Shown: in pieces, positions 47,301 to 56,159 of the stretch | Position numbering within the stretch: the stretch's first letter is position 1 | Layout of the letters: each line of letters opens with the position of its first letter | Source: Astropecten irregularis | Lineage: Eukaryota > Echinodermata > Asteroidea > Paxillosida > Astropectinidae | NCBI GenBank assembly: GCA_963971285.1 | Contig: OZ020254.1 | Location: 7,006,001 to 7,070,000 of the forward strand | DNA: 64,000 nucleotides | Direction of reading: 5' to 3' | Made by a program: the position numbers and the translations under genes | The notes under the pieces: model-generated | Database searches by the model: none | Told to the model about the DNA's origin: nothing | Seen by the model: only the letters and a program-made list of their open reading frames with translations

Positions 47301-48216
47301 CTGTGTGGGGATATTGTGTAACTTTAATACAAGGTTGGTTGTAGTCAGTTGATATGGTCTGGCACCCATAGACTAGTCCGTGATCAATACTCGTTCAACA
47401 AGCTCATGTGTGTGCCTCACGTCGTGTCAGTACGTAGGAGCCTTTCTATATTCTCCCGTTCCCAGTCAAAGAACACTGCCTGCAATATTGTACAGAGTCT
47501 GCAAAGGGTATTGATTACCAAGAAATTGAGCAAGTGCTGGTGTGGAGGCATTGTATGGCATTAGCCATGAGATCAATAGGAGTTAGATTTATAACTTGAG
47601 CACATGGTTTATATAAATTTCCCATCTTGTTTGTATACGTGCTCGCAGACCGTTAATAATAACTTATCACAATGCTACATGTATAGAGTGATTGAGCTGT
47701 CTGGAGAATTCGATTTTGTTTTTCCTACAAGTCATAATGTACGCCTTGGATGGCAATTAAAAGGGCTACAAACTGAGAGTAGCATGGGAATAAATTTTCT
47801 TACCCAATATGGATTTAGGTGACAGATTTGCCGAGTCTGGAGGATTGGTTATAATGCTAGTATTACACTTTCTTGCTCCGAGGGTCTTTGAAATAAACCA
47901 TGAGATCCATGTAAATTGGAACATCATATACTGTCATGACTGTAGACTATGACATTGCATTGAAGAACTTGTTTTTGGTCTTTTGTGGCAGGTGGAGGTG
48001 AAGCCGTATGTCCTGGATGACCAGATGTGCGATGAGTGCCAGGGTGTCCGCTGTGGAGGCAAGTTCGCCCCGTTCTTCTGCGCCAATGTCACCTGCCTCC
48101 AATACTATTGTGACTTCTGCTGGGCTACCATTCACGCCCGCCCTGGACGCGAGTTTCACAAACCCCTAGTCAAGGAGGGTGGCGACAGACCCAGGTCAGT
48201 TCCTTTCCGATGGTAA
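19093..48216 (+). CDS. CPEB: CPEB2/3/4-class cytoplasmic polyadenylation element-binding protein (orb2-like), 8 coding exons
   Basis: Exons 19093-20388, 25731-25857, 36723-36872, 39391-39480, 40721-40839, 43024-43138, 45458-45639 and 47992-48216 join to 2,304 nt and 767 aa. All junctions are GT-AG with matching phases. Residues 1-432 are low-complexity and Gln/Ala/Ser-rich. RRM1 runs about 509-595 (RNP2 [11 protein letters not shown]1 KGYAFLLF) and RRM2 about 617-697 ([16 protein letters not shown]). The ZZ zinc domain is C706, C709, C714, C723, C728, C733, C736, H741, H749. The RRM-ZZ region is close to identical to vertebrate CPEB2-4 and not CPEB1. The family binds U-rich/CPE 3' UTR elements and represses or activates translation in germ cells, oocytes and neurons. 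A TAA sits in frame directly before the ATG, which fixes the start for this first exon; an upstream coding exon spliced inside is not excluded. Confidence 0.97.
20389..25730 (+). other. CPEB: CPEB intron 1
   Basis: 5.3 kb, GTGAGA...TGTAG. It contains one tRNA-derived SINE with flanking duplication (25292-25424) and otherwise unique AT-rich sequence. In mammals an intron of CPEB3 carries an HDV-like ribozyme. I did not recognise such a fold here by eye. Confidence 0.9.
25292..25424 (-). mobile_element. tRNA-derived SINE, copy 3, with target-site duplication
   Basis: The tRNA-like core (minus, about 25420-25356) has an intact box A, but box B is damaged (TTTGAATCC) and ~10 nt of the 3' acceptor side are missing. 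A 13-bp direct repeat CGTAATTTTTATA flanks it at 25279-25291 and 25425-25437, which supports retroposition of a ~133 bp unit. It lies in CPEB intron 1, 300 bp before exon 2. Confidence 0.75.
25731..25857 (+). CDS. CPEB: CPEB exon 2: linker ([12 protein letters not shown])
   Basis: Encodes residues 433-474 plus one base. The acceptor is TTTTGTAG|GAGCGT and the donor TCAT|GTGAGT, phase 1. The [12 protein letters not shown] segment looks like a short amphipathic helix. Open frame, canonical sites and exact phase match to exon 3 support it. Confidence 0.85.
25858..36722 (+). other. CPEB: CPEB intron 2 (10.9 kb)
   Basis: The largest intron, splitting the disordered region from RRM1, with phase 1 at both ends. 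It holds TACATG-type simple repeats (about 29923-29997), a relatively GC-balanced unique patch at 33200-33440, and long AT-rich stretches. No additional exon could be identified by eye, but phase-1 microexons of a multiple of 3 nt would fit here without disturbing the frame. Confidence 0.85.
29923..29997 (+). repeat. TACATG simple repeat cluster
   Basis: Runs of ATGTATGTATGTACATGTAC and related TACATG words. The same palindromic word recurs in short bursts throughout the window (for example near 36440, 42355, 48622). Confidence 0.8.
36723..36872 (+). CDS. CPEB: CPEB exon 3: start of RRM1
   Basis: Encodes residues 475-524, from GLLDDGRHD through [20 protein letters not shown] before RRM1 is typical of CPEB2-4. 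The acceptor is CATTTGTAG and the donor GACGAAG|GTGAGT, phase 1. It lies after a 10.9 kb intron. Confidence 0.95.
36873..39390 (+). other. CPEB: CPEB intron 3
   Basis: 2.5 kb of unique AT-rich sequence with one hairpin element at 38861-38988 about 400 bp before exon 4. No coding signal. Confidence 0.85.
38861..38988. mobile_element. Hairpin MITE (TACGGGCGTTTCACAATAGTG)
   Basis: 128 bp in CPEB intron 3. Ends TACGGGCGTTTCACAATAGTG[trunc] and CACTATTGTGAATCACCCGTA pair over ~20 bp. An inner pair AATTTGTCGACAAACT / AGTTTGTCGACAAAATT also pairs, so the whole unit can fold. Confidence 0.7.
39391..39480 (+). CDS. CPEB: CPEB exon 4: RRM1 core
   Basis: Encodes residues 525-554 ([20 protein letters not shown] and on). 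It is 90 nt, phase 1 at both ends, with acceptor TTTTTGCAG and donor AAAAG|GTAAGC. Nearly invariant with vertebrate CPEB2-4. Confidence 0.96.
40372..40412. repeat. 41 bp AT palindrome
   Basis: Two exact 19-bp arms (AATTTTATATTTACAATAT and its inverse) around a 3-nt loop ATA in CPEB intron 4, about 310 bp before exon 5. Confidence 0.85.
40721..40839 (+). CDS. CPEB: CPEB exon 5: RRM1 RNP1 and C-terminal half
   Basis: Encodes residues 555-594 ([20 protein letters not shown] and on, ending TIKDKP). The acceptor is a T/C tract ending CCCAG; the donor is ACCC|GTAAGT, phase 0. Confidence 0.96.
42599..42953. mobile_element. TTAA-flanked non-autonomous element, copy A
   Basis: 355 bp. Ends GGTTGTATCATACTTTGG / CCAAAGTATGATATTACC, flanked by TTAAA on both sides. 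A central perfect palindrome lies around TTTTTGATCTTTTAAAAGAT (~42754-42785). Closely similar to 62057-62410. The TTAA flank suggests a piggyBac-type target, but no superfamily is proven. Confidence 0.75.
43024..43138 (+). CDS. CPEB: CPEB exon 6: inter-RRM linker and RRM2 RNP2
   Basis: Encodes residues 595-632 plus one base ([20 protein letters not shown], then [17 protein letters not shown]). Acceptor GGATTGCAG, donor GAGCAA|GTGAGT, phase 1. The next codon becomes Ile633 where vertebrates have Val. Confidence 0.96.
43894..43913 (+). repeat. Poly-C tract
   Basis: About 20 C in CPEB intron 6, preceded by GGGGGGTGGGGG, so a G-rich/C-rich inverted pair is formed. Confidence 0.9.
44544..44573 (+). 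repeat. Poly-C/poly-A junction tract
   Basis: C run of ~11 directly followed by ~18 A. Similar C(n)A(n) junctions occur at about 59084-59098 and 63565-63590. Confidence 0.85.
44679..44954. mobile_element. GGGCCCAATTTCATGG-family MITE, copy 3
   Basis: 276 bp, ends GGGCCCAATTTCATGGAATC and its inverse ending TTGGGCCC. It is highly similar to the 10287 copy over most of its length and lies in CPEB intron 6. Confidence 0.8.
44993..45230. mobile_element. Hexamer-ended TIR element, copy 1
   Basis: Shares with the 61006-61314 copy (inverse orientation) GCCATCCATATG, GGTTGTGG, TTTTCATTGAAGCTG, ACCCGTTATTTTAG and GGATTCACAAAATGG. The right end carries GCCTTA repeated three to four times. It lies in CPEB intron 6. 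Confidence 0.7.
45458..45639 (+). CDS. CPEB: CPEB exon 7: RRM2 body
   Basis: Encodes residues 633-693 ([20 protein letters not shown] through HGDIDKR). It contains the RRM2 RNP1 motif GRVAFSNQ. Acceptor CTTCCAG, donor AGCGG|GTAAGT, phase 0. Confidence 0.96.
47992..48216 (+). CDS. CPEB: CPEB terminal exon 8: ZZ zinc domain and stop
   Basis: Encodes residues 694-767 and TAA at 48214-48216. It holds the cross-braced ZZ ligands CDEC, C714, C723, C728, CDFC, H741 and H749, and ends [14 protein letters not shown]. Vertebrate paralogues end with the same FRW core, so the C-terminus is complete. Confidence 0.97.
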   Translation: MEVKPYVLDDQMCDECQGVRCGGKFAPFFCANVTCLQYYCDFCWATIHARPGREFHKPLVKEGGDRPRSVPFRW

Positions 48217-48846
48217 ATGGCTCCCCTCCATCCTTCCCTCCCTCTTCTGAAGTACAGGTGGTTCCACCAGTTCCTGCACAGAACAACTGATCGTGTTGAC
48301 TGCCAGAATTGAAAATGTGGTGGTAGCTTTGCTCGTTCGAAACAAAAAACCAGTTTAAAAAAAAAAGTATGGAAGTGTCTCTTTGTGTGGTGTTTAGTGG
48401 AAATGTGTCTAAACCTGTAATTATTTCAAATGAACTATTTTTGTAATGTTATATTGTATTAGTTTGATTTCCGGTTCAGACAACTTTCCCCTATTGAGCA
48501 CAAACTCAAACACTTTGGGACACGGTAAAGAGTTTAACCGTTATGGAAGCATAAGGCTGCATTTGAGGGGGAAAAAAACATGAGAAAAATTGAAATAGAT
48601 TGGGATGGGGCTGTATGTGTATGTACATGTACATGTACATGAATCTAGCCTCAACTCAGTCATTGAGTCACAGTGGCTCATTGTAGTCACTGGGGAATTG
48701 ACCCACTTTGGTTTGACCCCAAAGGTTGGGATGAGGAAAATCAGGTCTTCTGCTGTGTCTTCTTGGGGGAACAAAATTGCATGTAGAAAGCATGTTATTT
48801 GTTCAGTGGAGTATTAAGTATTAATGCATTTGAAAGAATGCCAGTA

Positions 48847-49034
48847 CAGTGGAACGCCACTATAACAAACACCGCTTTACCGAGCATTTGGCTATACTGA
48901 ACATCATCCTTGGCTCCCAATTGTTGTGCACAACAATACATACCCAATATGATTCTTTAAATCACTAATGAATGATCACTTTAACGGACAATATCTGTGC
49001 ATCCCGCCATGTTCGTTATAGCCGCGTTCCACTG
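48847..49034. mobile_element. pogo-like MITE, CAGTGGAACG family, copy 2
   Basis: 188 bp with ends CAGTGGAACGCC(A)CTATAAC and inverse GTTATAGCCGCGTTCCACTG, flanked by TA on both sides (48845-48846, 49035-49036). A TA duplication and CAGTGGAAC ends are the usual signature of pogo/Tigger-type Tc1-mariner derivatives. It lies in the presumed CPEB 3' UTR. Confidence 0.8.
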
Positions 49035-50989
49035 TATCACAAGTAATGATTAATGGGGTGTGTTTGCTCCCCCCAATGTCTTAAAATCTTTGACCTGATG
49101 CCAAATGTATGTGTGCTAATACTTGAAATTTTACAGGTAATTCTTCCCTCCTCAAACACTGCAAAATTTGAAATAATTCTCTAAAAGAATTTAAGACTTT
49201 TTGCCTTCTGAAAAAGAAACCAAAACCCCCCAAAACACAGCAACAACTGCACGACTTGTTGAACTTAATTGATTCTCTTAATAGTGGCATCTCTAAAGTT
49301 AGACTAGCTCTTGGAAAGATACGCGTAAAAGCCTTTGTACCAAAAATAGGCACGTTCAGATATTAATAGTGACTCAGTGAGCAATGGGTAGATTTAATAA
49401 AAGACAAATTGTGCCTGCATGTTTAATTCCACAACGGAAGTCTCTTATTTAGATGAGCCATTTAACATGTCAGTATTGTATAACCTTTATGCATGTTTTG
49501 ATACTATTTCAGTGTACATGCAGTATAATCTATTTGCCAGTCTTTGTAATGCCAAAATATTTGAAAGAAAAAAAAAGCAAGTAAAGTGCTGTCATTCTCT
49601 GTGATGAGATAGTCCTGTTGTTTGTAAAGTAGCCACGCTTGCTTCTTAAAATGATAAGAATTGATGTTGTGGTTACTGGTAGATGAAATTATGATCTTAA
49701 ACATAGACATGTTATGGCTGTTAGTGTACGATATTCCCCTTCAGTTTCGTGACAAAAATAACTAAAGACAAATGCCCACAATTTAACATAGCCTTGTACT
49801 ATTCACTGAGTTTTAAAGTCATTAAATTAAACGCACCAAAGCATACCTACTGTGCAATGACTCCCAAAGAAAAACATGCATAATGTTATGAATTCTATGT
49901 CTATTTAATGTGTGCTACATGAGAATAACAGCCAAAATGTGCACCAAAAACAAAAAAAAAAATGAAAAAAAAAGAGAAAAAAAAAAGATATAAAAAAAAC
50001 AAACCCAACTGATCTGTACTAGATTTTTACATTTGTAGACTTTCTAGTTAATCTTCCACTTTTTCAGATTTTTATTGTTGAAATTTACTGTGCGGTTGTT
50101 GTACGTGTTTGAGTACTAGAGTGGTTTATAAAGCTGACAATATAAATGCTGGTGGTATCAAGTATTTCAAGTGCTAATATAAATCATCAAGGCATGTATG
50201 AACTTTATATTACATATTATTTTTTAGATCAGCAAACGGGTCATTCATACACTTTTATACAAAGCGGTTTTCGTCTTTTTTTTTTGGTTTCTGTTATTTT
50301 GTTTTGCTCTGTCTCTCTCTTGTTTTTTTTTTTTTTAAGGGAAATTGGTCTATCTTGTGATAGACAATCCCACAAGCGTGTCAAATTACCACATGTGCAA
50401 TGTTTTTTCATTGTTTGTTTGTGTTGCTGCAGTGTCGGGATTCAAGATCCCAGCAGTCACTTACATGCATATATGGACATGTATACGTGACACTGAAATA
50501 GCCTACATGTTGGTTGAATTTTAAAAATTGACGTGTTATTTTTGGTCTTTATGTTTAGTGTTTTTTTTTTTTGTGAACCAAGATGTAATTTTTGAGCCGG
50601 AGTCACATAATATATATATGTGCATTTTATTATATGGTATCATCTAAATTCTCATTTACCTTCCATGTTGTGTACTCGTCTCTTCTATACAAATTCTAAT
50701 ACACCAAAATTGTATTGTACCCTTGACATTATATGTTGTCTATTTAATTTTTTTGAATGCTGCAGAGACGAATATTAATGATGTAGACACTGTATTCCGA
50801 TTGCAGATGTATTCCCTGTGTGTAAAGTATTGTGGAACCAGTTTGAAGTGATAAAAACAAAAAAAGGAATGAATTGTTGGATGATAGTTCAGTTTGTAGT
50901 CTCAATAGATGGTTGTGTTTCGCTATGTTGAAATTTAAAACTCTTACCAGAAAAATTATACTGTTCATCCAACAAATATAGAAGAGAAG

Positions 50990-50995
50990 AATAAA
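50990..50995 (+). promoter_or_regulatory. CPEB: Candidate proximal polyadenylation signal AATAAA
   Basis: AATAAA followed within 10 bases by a long T-rich and TGTGT stretch, the usual downstream element arrangement. It lies 2.77 kb past the CPEB stop. Confidence 0.4.
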
Positions 50996-51250
50996 ACTGT
51001 TTTTCTTTTTTGTGTATCCTATAAATTATTATGATGATAATGGTAGAATTCAAGTAAACTCAAATCACAGTACAGTATTTGTGGAAAAAATTGTCTCTGT
51101 GTTTTGAATCGACCAAGTATATATTGCTCAATTACTAAATATATTTCTCATTATTAACTTAAGATGTTCTTTTTACCTGACATTTCCATGTTTTAGTATG
51201 TAGTTTTTCCCTTGTACACGTACTTGACTAAGGTATAATTCTTGAAGTCA

Positions 51251-51440
51251 GGGACTTATTTCATGGATCTGCTGAGTAACAAGCAAGCAAAGCGAGCAAA
51301 GCTTTGCAGAAAGTCTTGCTCTTTTAGCAGCACACAGATTGCTGGTGCAGATTTCACACCATGTAGTTATTGCTTGCTATGCCAGTATTTGCACGGTATA
51401 CCAGTGTGCTATTAAACAGCTCCATGGAAAATGAGATCCC
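51251..51440. mobile_element. Degenerate TIR element
   Basis: GGGACTTATTTCATGGATCT at the left pairs imperfectly with the right end (CTCCATGGAAAATGAGATCCC). About 190 bp inside the presumed CPEB 3' UTR; a diverged MITE. Confidence 0.5.
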
Positions 51441-54400
51441 TGTGACTATTTGAAGGATGAATTAGCTTTTAATAGACAATGTATTGTGGCTGTCACAAAG
51501 CAGAGAATTTGATGCATTCTTGTTGTACAATAACCTTGTGTCTTAACTATTGGCTTTGAATAGGCAGTTGCCTTGTTTTATTATCATTAGAGTTTTTCGA
51601 ATTTTACCAAGCATTGAAATCGAGCATTTATCCTCACTGATGTTTCCATTTGTAATTTATTTATGACTAAACAACAACAAACAAATTTTCTTGAAGATTG
51701 GAAGGACCCAGAAAAGAGTTGAAGTGCATGTGTGACTGTAAAAAAAACATATTGTGGGAAACTTTTTTGCTTTTGTATCTATTCTTAGAAGCGTTTTTAA
51801 AAAAGATTGAAGAAAAAAAATGAGCTTTATAAAAAAAAATATCATATCGAGAAGTCGACATTCATTTTGCCCATTTCATATTTTGGGTGCAGTATTTTTT
51901 ACTGAGGATTAATAGAAACAAAATGCCACTGATGCCATTTTAACTCCAGAATTTTTTATAAGATAATAATTTTCATATTTACTGGTAATTATTATTCCTT
52001 CTGTGAAATGATTTTATGTGCCTGTTTAATATTCAGGCAATGCTTTTTTGGCTCAGTTGTGCTATTATAATTTTTTTTTTCCTTTTTACTTTGGTTAAGG
52101 TCTAATGACCCTAAGGCAGATTTAATGATTTTTTTTTGTTGATTCTTCAATTCGTGTTACCTGAAATTTAATAGAATGTATTGTAATTATTTATGAATTG
52201 TTTGGCAATCGGACTAATACAAAAGATCTTTGGTAATTTTATTTTTGCGTTGATCATCTTTATAGTTAATATAAATTACTCCTGACTTTGTACACACGAT
52301 GGGAAATGATTGTGCTCTGCTGTTATTGTAGTGGAGTTCATATTAATAGATGGTTTTTAATTACCTTAACTGCTAGTTATTGAATCAGGAGATTAATGAT
52401 ATACCATATTGTGTTGTGAATAGGCTTGTATTGGAAGCTTGATACTCTGGGATCATTATTCCATTTTTTGTACCCGTGTTTTTTGCTCCCCTTGACTGAT
52501 TTTATTATTATTATCATCATTATTATTATTATTATTCAATGCCATCCCACTTTTCTGGATTCCTTTGTATTTTTGAATCTCTGATTCTGTTTTTTTATCA
52601 CAGGAATGTTGTACTGGGATGTTGTACTTGTACCTAGTCAGTTTTTTGGTAGATTAATGGTGCTACATTGTATATTAACAAAAGAGGAATGTGTTTTTGT
52701 GTGGATGAGTAGATAATTCATTATTTAGTTAATTGAGGACTCAGAATTTGGTGTTAATGTGGAGTCCGCAAAAGGGCTCTTCGGAAAAAAAAAAAGGAAA
52801 GAAAATTGTTCATTTTTTCAGTGCAATATTTAATTGATTTTTTTTTTGATAATCTGTATTCAATGCATGATGGTTTCATAGTCAGATCGGTTGAAAGACA
52901 ACCAGTCCAACTTTTATTTTTTTAATTTTTTCGTATGAGCATTTCAAACCAGTAGAATTTTGATTAGAAGTGTGTTAATCTGTTTTTGTTTTTGCTTTTT
53001 TTTTTTTTGGAGTTGGGGGGGGGTTCCAGTTGTAAAATCAATACCTCAGTTTAGGAGTCTGCAGTTTAATATCTATCACCATGTACTGCAGGTTTGTAAT
53101 GAAAAAAAGAAGAAACAAATACTTTATTTTTCTGTTTAATTCTTAATTTAATTTATTATGCCTGTACAATCCTATGTAATATAGATGCATTTCATTTCAT
53201 GAGCTGGGCACATTTGATTTGATATGTACATGTATTTATTTATTTTCAAGTTTTTCGATCCTATAATGATTTTTTTTAAATGTATCATCGTATACATTAA
53301 CTTAAGGCAAATTCCAAACAAAAAATAAAAATGCTACTGTTCTCAGCAATTGTTGTGAAATATCTACAGAATCCCAACATTTACAAATTCACGTTCACAA
53401 GTCAAAATTTACATCTTATCTTAAAGTCACCAATTTTCCATCCTTTTGTTTTGTTGTTGTTGAAATTTTTGCATTTTTACATTTTAAACTCTGCAACTCA
53501 TGTGTTAAACAAATTGCCTGAATTTTATAGCCAACTAGACAAAAGAAAAAGTTATATCATTAAAAATTTCAAAAATCGTTACTTTGATTACCAAAATTGT
53601 TAGCATTGTCGCACCTATGAAATGAACTAGCATTGTAATCCATGTGTATATTTACACCAGTCATGTTTGGTTGTTGCATGGCAATCAAGGATGTAATCAC
53701 CAGAAACTACTATCTGTGCAAATAAGACCTGAACTCGTTACAATTTAATTACACATAATTATTTATTACACCAAAATTATTCTGCATTCGTGAAACGGCA
53801 CCTGCCAAGTGAACCAACAGCACCTGGGCTTATTTATGGATGAAGATGAATTTGTAGAAGGGTTGGTTATTCACATATCCACCACATTTGAAAGAAACTC
53901 ACTCTAAAAACACTCAAGTTTGTAGGACACCGTTGTCGGTTTTTTTTTTTAAGTGTCACAATTTTTGAGACATTTCTGTTGGTAAGACATTCAAGTCCAA
54001 AGGTGTGTGCAAAGAATTAACGATTTATACCAACTTGTATGTACGATGTTTGCAAAAAAAGGTTCTTATCTTATCATCTGTATACTGTTAAAAGAAAACA
54101 AATTGTCTTGCAGCATAAAATTATGAGTGTTTGGATACACATTAGGGTTTATATTTCTGCCACTTCCCATGGTTCATCCAAGTGTTACATATTATTCTCT
54201 CAGAGTTTGTTATTTCGTAAAAAAAAAAAAATACTAAGACAATGCAAAACTTGCTTGGCCTTTTGTGTTATTTATAAATCGTTCCTTCTACCCTCCTTTA
54301 TATAGCTGTCCAATTTTTCTATGCGTTAATTTAGACACGATAAGATGTGGTTTAAATCAAATTGATTATATTTTGAAATGTTTTGTTTTGTGATGGATCA

Positions 54401-54536
54401 TTGTTATATGAAATAAGCAATTAATTTATGATATGGAATTTTTTGTTAAGGTAATGACCACAGAACTTGCCGCATCGAAGATGTAGCACCCAATTCCAAT
54501 GTTGATTTGTTTGATATGAATTTTGTAGTAGTAATT

Positions 54537-54559
54537 AAAAAAAAAAAAAAAAAAAAAAA
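54537..54559 (+). repeat. Poly-A tract (23 A)
   Basis: Uninterrupted A run within the presumed CPEB 3' UTR. No retroposed gene body is seen upstream, so it is treated as a simple repeat. Confidence 0.9.
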
Positions 54560-55624
54560 TGCCCACATTTTTTCCATTAGCGCACTTCATTTCATATAGT
54601 TATGTTTTGCAATTTCATGCTTTGAGTATTTATAATAAAATTGTTATTATCCACATTTTTCTGAGGGAAATACAATGATTTTCAGGTTGAAATTTATGGA
54701 TTTTTCATTGGCGGTATAAACATGCTATGTATTATTGTAGATTGGAATAGGGGACATGGACAAAGTTTGATTTTTTTAAAAGCACCAATTTAATATGAAC
54801 ATGTTCGTACCGGAAAGAAAAGTAGTTGGATATTTTTTTGTTATCATTCTAGACATTTTTTATAGAACTATTGTCACTTTTTTGAGGAAAAAGATAAGGT
54901 TGTTTGTAACTTTTTAAGCCCATTTTCGATCATTATTCATTTGGAGAACTTTTGCCACTGCATGCATTATCCAAGCCTTGTGTTTTGGAAGTAGTTCATT
55001 TTCATAGATATCATTTCGTGTTCATCAATGCCACATATTTTTTACAGCTAGGTACAACATAATCCCCATTTTATATGAAAGAAAAAATAACAATCATCTG
55101 CTCTTAAGGTGAAATTCATACCAAAGTTTCTGTATTTGATGGCAGGAAGCATTTGTGTTCACTTTTGGATAACAAAAATGATGAAAATTGAGTTTTGGGA
55201 CGGGACTTGGTTTTTCGTTTTCTTTTTTATAATGCATTCCATATTTTTGTTTTGGACATTATTTTTCATTTTTTGTCTATATAAAATTAATAGTTGAAAC
55301 AAAATTGTAACAAAGATTTACATCAGAGTATAGTTTTCATTGATAATCTTTTTAAACATTTTTCTCAGCATTTTCTATGAAACATCTTAAGAAAAAAAAT
55401 TGTCATATTTTGTGTGCTTATAAAAGTTGGTAATAGATCTGAACGCATGTATATCTTTTATGTTACAGTGTACAGTTATTTTTGTCTATATATTTTATTG
55501 TTTCAGGAGTTCATTCATAATTTTGACAAAAAAAGTGAAACCATTTTCATATGGTATTTTTTAGGTATTTTTTTGTTAATCTTCAGAACCCTTTCACATT
55601 TTTTGAGCTCTTTGTGCGAACCTT

Positions 55625-55630
55625 AATAAA
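55625..55630 (+). promoter_or_regulatory. CPEB: Candidate distal polyadenylation signal AATAAA
   Basis: AATAAA followed about 20-55 bases later by GTCTGATG and a TTCTTTCTTCTGTTTTCTG tract. The strongly T-biased composition fades soon after and a transposon-like element starts at 55777, so this is a reasonable 3' boundary for the CPEB transcript. Confidence 0.4.
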
Positions 55631-55776
55631 AATTGGTGAACAAACAATTGTCTGATGATTCTTTCTTCTGTTTTCTGTTGTTAGCCTATATGTTTAAACT
55701 ATGACAAAATAGACGCCCAAAATATATTTGGGTGACAGTGTATGATAAAAATTCAATATTAAATTTGCTTACTTAA

Positions 55777-56153
55777 AGGCATTGCATATGTTTGGTAATG
55801 ACTCTGAAAATTTATGGCAATAAAAACTTACTTGGTGAGAAGTACAGCTGCTTTGGATAGTATAATGCATATTGAGAAACGTTCAATTCGAAGTATCGCG
55901 GTTATGGAAAAATAATAGGCACTTTTTATCTCCAAAAATTATGAATCTGAGAAGCGTTATGGCCGTAACGCTTCTCAGCTATTGACTAACTGTTCTCTGG
56001 GGTGAAATAACCGCTCTAGTTTGTCGCCAAAATCTCAAAACCGCTACCACCTTTTGAATTGAAACTTTCACAGGTTAATTTTATGGTATATATATACAAT
56101 TATATTGGTTTGAAACAAACAGTAGGCTCAAATTACCAAACGTATGCAATCCC
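55777..56153. mobile_element. TTAAAGG-ended element with central palindrome
   Basis: The left end GGCATTGCATATGTTTGGTA and right inverse TACCAAACGTATGCAATCCC are about 28 bp. The flanks contain TTAA-like sequence on both sides. At the centre (55947-55978) CTGAGAAGCGTTA and its exact inverse flank TGGCCG. Confidence 0.7.
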
Positions 56154-56159
56154 TTTAAT

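Larger units (their letters stand above)
43139..47991 (+). other. CPEB: CPEB introns 6 and 7
   Basis: Intron 6 is 43139-45457 and carries a poly-C run (~43894-43913), a ~280 bp TIR element (44679-44954) and a hexamer-ended element (44993-45230). Intron 7 is 45640-47991 and appears to be unique AT-rich sequence with a short CA-rich tract near 46072-46096. Confidence 0.85.
48217..55645 (+). other. CPEB: Probable long CPEB 3' UTR (T-rich, no coding)
   Basis: From the stop codon to about 55.65 kb the + strand is strongly T-biased with runs of 8-12 T. There is no convincing coding frame; small ORFs here are AT-composition artefacts. AATAAA hexamers followed by T/GT-rich tracts occur at 50990-50995 and 55625-55630. 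Several TTTTTAT/TTTTTTAT strings resembling cytoplasmic polyadenylation elements are present (about 51950, 54850), but many are expected by chance at this composition. A pogo-type MITE (48847-49034) and a second inverted-repeat element (51251-51440) lie inside. The extent is inferred and needs transcript data. Confidence 0.5.

Noticed and set aside
53331-53603. 90-codon frame in the CPEB 3' region as a small gene
   Set aside because: Phe/Leu/Lys/Asn-rich product is what AT-rich random sequence gives; no start context or homology.
54537-54559. Poly-A tract as the tail of a processed pseudogene
   Set aside because: No gene-like sequence precedes it and no target duplication was found.
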